This document shows positions 6,274-8,206 of a stretch of 8,206 bases of DNA, in pieces. A program made the position numbers and the translations under genes. How positions within the stretch are numbered: position 1 is the first letter of the stretch; each line of letters begins with the position of its first letter. This stretch comes from Alphaproteobacteria bacterium UBA1002. Lineage in GTDB: Bacteria; Pseudomonadota; Alphaproteobacteria; Rickettsiales; UBA998. The notes beneath the pieces are model-generated. The model ran no database searches. It had not been told where the DNA came from and saw nothing but the letters and a program-made list of their open reading frames with translations. The DNA is taken from assembly GCA_002291845.1 (NCBI GenBank), contig DBAU01000100.1:1-8206 (forward strand), given 5' to 3'.

Positions 6274-8206
6274 CTACCGCCGCCGAGGATCGCTGGTGGG
6301 ATAATGATACTCCACTTCAGCGTTGGATCCTTTTTCCAGTAGCTTGTCCCAGAAAGACTTACCGAGATTTACATCCCGCGCAGGTGAGGCGCTAGGTGGC
6401 GGAGGCGCCCCCTTTACCGCAGGCGATGGCGCATCAGAGATCTCGGGTGAAGCCGCTTCTCCTGATTGACTGAACCACGGAAGGAACGATCCCGCGCCGT
6501 AGGTCATCGGCAATTCACTCACTGCGAAGCCCTCTTCGGCAGGCTTCATATACGCCGCCCAGATCTGCGCCGGAAGATTCCCTCCGGTCACTTTGGCCGT
6601 GGGGGTGTTGTTATCGTTACCGATCCACACGCCGGTGGTAAGATCGGGCGTATAGCCAAGGAACCAGGCATCCTTGTAATCTGAGGTGGTGCCCGTCTTC
6701 CCCGCGGCAGGACGGCCAATCGCCGCTGCCCGCCCGGTGCCGGACGTGATGACGCCGGAAAGCAGATTATTCATCATTGCCACCGTGTCCTGGCTCAGCA
6801 CAATGTAAGCCCCTGTATCGCGACGTTCAAACAGCAGCATATTATCTTTTTTGCGGCGAATTTCCCGGATGCCATACGGCCGAACCCCTAGTCCGTTTGA
6901 CGACAGATGTGCATAGGCCGTCGTCATTTCAAGCAGCGTCACTTCCGCCGCGCCGAGCGAAACGCTCCATGCGGGCGGAAGCTTTGAGGTAATCCCCATG
7001 CGCCGCGCCGCATTGATGATATTGCCAAGCCCCACGGACTGCGCCACTTGCACGGCCACCGTATTCACCGATTGCGCTACCGCCTCACGCAACGGGATAC
7101 TGCCCAGATATTTTCCTGTGTAATTACGCGGGGACCATGGCCCGCTGGAGGTAGATAAGGTAATCGGGCGGTCTTCCACCATCTGGTCAGGCCGCCAGCC
7201 ATTTTCCACCGCCGCAGTGTAGACAATCATTTTAAAAGAAGAGCCAGGCTGACGCCGTGCCTGTGTGGCGCGGTTATATTGGCTCTTAGCGTAATCATGG
7301 CCTCCAATCATGGCGACCACCGCACCGCTGGGACGCATGGAAACCAGCGCTGCCTGACTGACCTTCTTTTGCTTCATCACCTCACTTGTGAGCACGCTTT
7401 CCAGCGCATGTTCAGCATGCGCCTGAAAAGAACGCTCCAGCGTGCTGTGAATAATGATATCATCCTCCACATTCGGCAGAATGTCAGGCAACTGATCCAC
7501 CACCCAGTCTGCAAAATACCGCCCACTCTGCCCTTCTCCGGATTCAATGGCATCGGGCAAGCGGAACCCTTCAAAGGCAGCATCAGCCTCCGCCTGTGAC
7601 AGCGTGCCAGCATCCACCATGTTCAGCAGCACTTGCCGCGCGCGCTTTTTGGAAACCTCCAGATTGGCCGTTGGCGCATAACGTGATGGTGCTTTCAGCA
7701 GCCCCGCAAGCAAGGCAGACTCAGCCAGTGTTACCTCGCGTGCGGATTTATTGAAGTAATGGCGAGCCGCGGCATCCACCCCATAATTTCCTGCCCCAAG
7801 ATACACCCGATTGAGGTAAATGCTCAAAATCTCTTCCTTGGTGAAGCGTGATTCCAGCCAGAAAGCAAGCAACATCTCCTGTAGCTTACGGCGCAAGGTA
7901 CGCTCCGGCGTGAGAAAGATATTTTTTGCCAATTGCTGCGTAATGGTCGAACCGCCCTGGGCCAGCGAGCCACGTTGCAGATTTACCCACATGGCGCGTG
8001 CAATGCCTAACGGATCCAATCCAAAATGTGAGAAGAAATGACGGTCTTCCGTGGCCAGTACCGCGCGTACCAACGCAGGGGGGAGATCATCAAAAGCCAG
8101 GGTATCACCATAAATATGCCCGTAGCTTTTTAGTACGTCTCCCTCGGCAGAGAGCACCTGAATACCGTGCGTTTCCCGAGGTTGGTTCAGCTTGCTGATG
8201 TCCGGC
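6274..8206 (-). CDS. mrcA: Class A penicillin-binding protein, PBP1A type (bifunctional glycosyltransferase/transpeptidase); 5' end outside window
   Basis: Inner-membrane enzyme that polymerises lipid II into glycan strands and crosslinks the stem peptides. The frame is open through the right edge, giving 643 visible residues; the GTG at 8157 is internal, since the family-like sequence PDISKLNQP lies upstream of it. The missing part should be a short cytosolic tail and the membrane anchor. With codon 8205-8203 as residue 1, the glycosyltransferase 51 domain shows catalytic Glu54 in ATEDRHFF, QGGSTITQQLAKN from 83, and Glu125 in EEILSIYLNRVYLG. The transpeptidase domain shows nucleophile Ser322 with Lys325 (PGSSFK), SVN at 379-381 and KTGT from 503, all intact. 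The two domains are joined by a short linker, without the large insert of E. coli PBP1A. The C-terminus ends in a Pro/Ser/Ala-rich tail and PRRR. The symbol mrcA is by analogy. It converges on the EF-hand gene with no gap. Confidence 0.95.
   Translation of the reverse strand, partial: PDISKLNQPRETHGIQVLSAEGDVLKSYGHIYGDTLAFDDLPPALVRAVLATEDRHFFSHFGLDPLGIARAMWVNLQRGSLAQGGSTITQQLAKNIFLTPERTLRRKLQEMLLAFWLESRFTKEEILSIYLNRVYLGAGNYGVDAAARHYFNKSAREVTLAESALLAGLLKAPSRYAPTANLEVSKKRARQVLLNMVDAGTLSQAEADAAFEGFRLPDAIESGEGQSGRYFADWVVDQLPDILPNVEDDIIIHSTLERSFQAHAEHALESVLTSEVMKQKKVSQAALVSMRPSGAVVAMIGGHDYAKSQYNRATQARRQPGSSFKMIVYTAAVENGWRPDQMVEDRPITLSTSSGPWSPRNYTGKYLGSIPLREAVAQSVNTVAVQVAQSVGLGNIINAARRMGITSKLPPAWSVSLGAAEVTLLEMTTAYAHLSSNGLGVRPYGIREIRRKKDNMLLFERRDTGAYIVLSQDTVAMMNNLLSGVITSGTGRAAAIGRPAAGKTGTTSDYKDAWFLGYTPDLTTGVWIGNDNNTPTAKVTGGNLPAQIWAAYMKPAEEGFAVSELPMTYGAGSFLPWFSQSGEAASPEISDAPSPAVKGAPPPPSASPARDVNLGKSFWDKLLEKGSNAEVEYHYPTSDPRRR

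Noticed and set aside
6274..8157. A complete PBP gene starting at GTG 8157.
   Set aside because: The frame continues without a stop to the right edge, and the codons upstream of 8157 encode sequence typical of the segment after the membrane anchor. The true start is outside the window.
1..8206. A mobile element, phage region, defence island or other new multi-gene system.
   Set aside because: All recognised genes are housekeeping or single predicted enzymes. No transposase, integrase, nuclease, toxin-antitoxin pair, CRISPR repeats or terminal repeats were seen on either strand.

Overview
The window is a stretch of alphaproteobacterial-looking housekeeping chromosome. The best taxonomic evidence is the primary sigma factor: from its region 1.2 through the start of region 4 it reads like alphaproteobacterial RpoD, for example 'INKIVRTSRQMLHEIGREP' and the following 'DEEDSHLGDFIEDKNAILP'. 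Its order behind dnaG without rpsU also fits that class. Base composition is moderate. I see no insertion sequence, phage gene, CRISPR array, tRNA or rRNA.

Layout, left to right. (1) 1-2575, minus strand: rpoD, cut at its 3' end by the window edge, with 858 codons visible. (2) 2576-2804: a gap with a plausible rpoD promoter, a leader of about 128 nt and a weak terminator-like hairpin after dnaG. (3) 2805-4673, minus: dnaG primase. (4) 4674-4747: a short divergent gap with an inverted repeat. (5) 4748-5479, plus: a YgjP/DUF45-type zinc metallopeptidase. (6) 5566-6273, plus: a cytosolic protein with one canonical EF-hand, probably with its own promoter. (7) 6274-8206, minus: a class A penicillin-binding protein (PBP1A type), whose N-terminus lies beyond the right edge. 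The EF-hand and PBP genes meet tail to tail with no spacer.

dnaG and rpoD form the conserved core of the macromolecular synthesis cluster (replication priming plus housekeeping transcription), read in the same direction. The other genes are unrelated in pathway: a predicted peptidase, a calcium-binding protein of unknown role and a cell-wall polymerase/crosslinker.

The one truly unusual item is the sigma factor. Its reading frame begins with about 198 residues rich in Lys, Ala and Pro (54 Lys, 49 Ala, 28 Pro; no acidic residue before position 152), placed ahead of region 1.1 and resembling histone-H1-like tails. The spacer between regions 1.2 and 2 also carries a Lys/Glu/Ala helix followed by a 39-residue tract with 29 Asp/Glu. 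The whole protein would be roughly 900 residues, against about 610-690 for usual proteobacterial RpoD. I found no evidence of a new multi-gene system.
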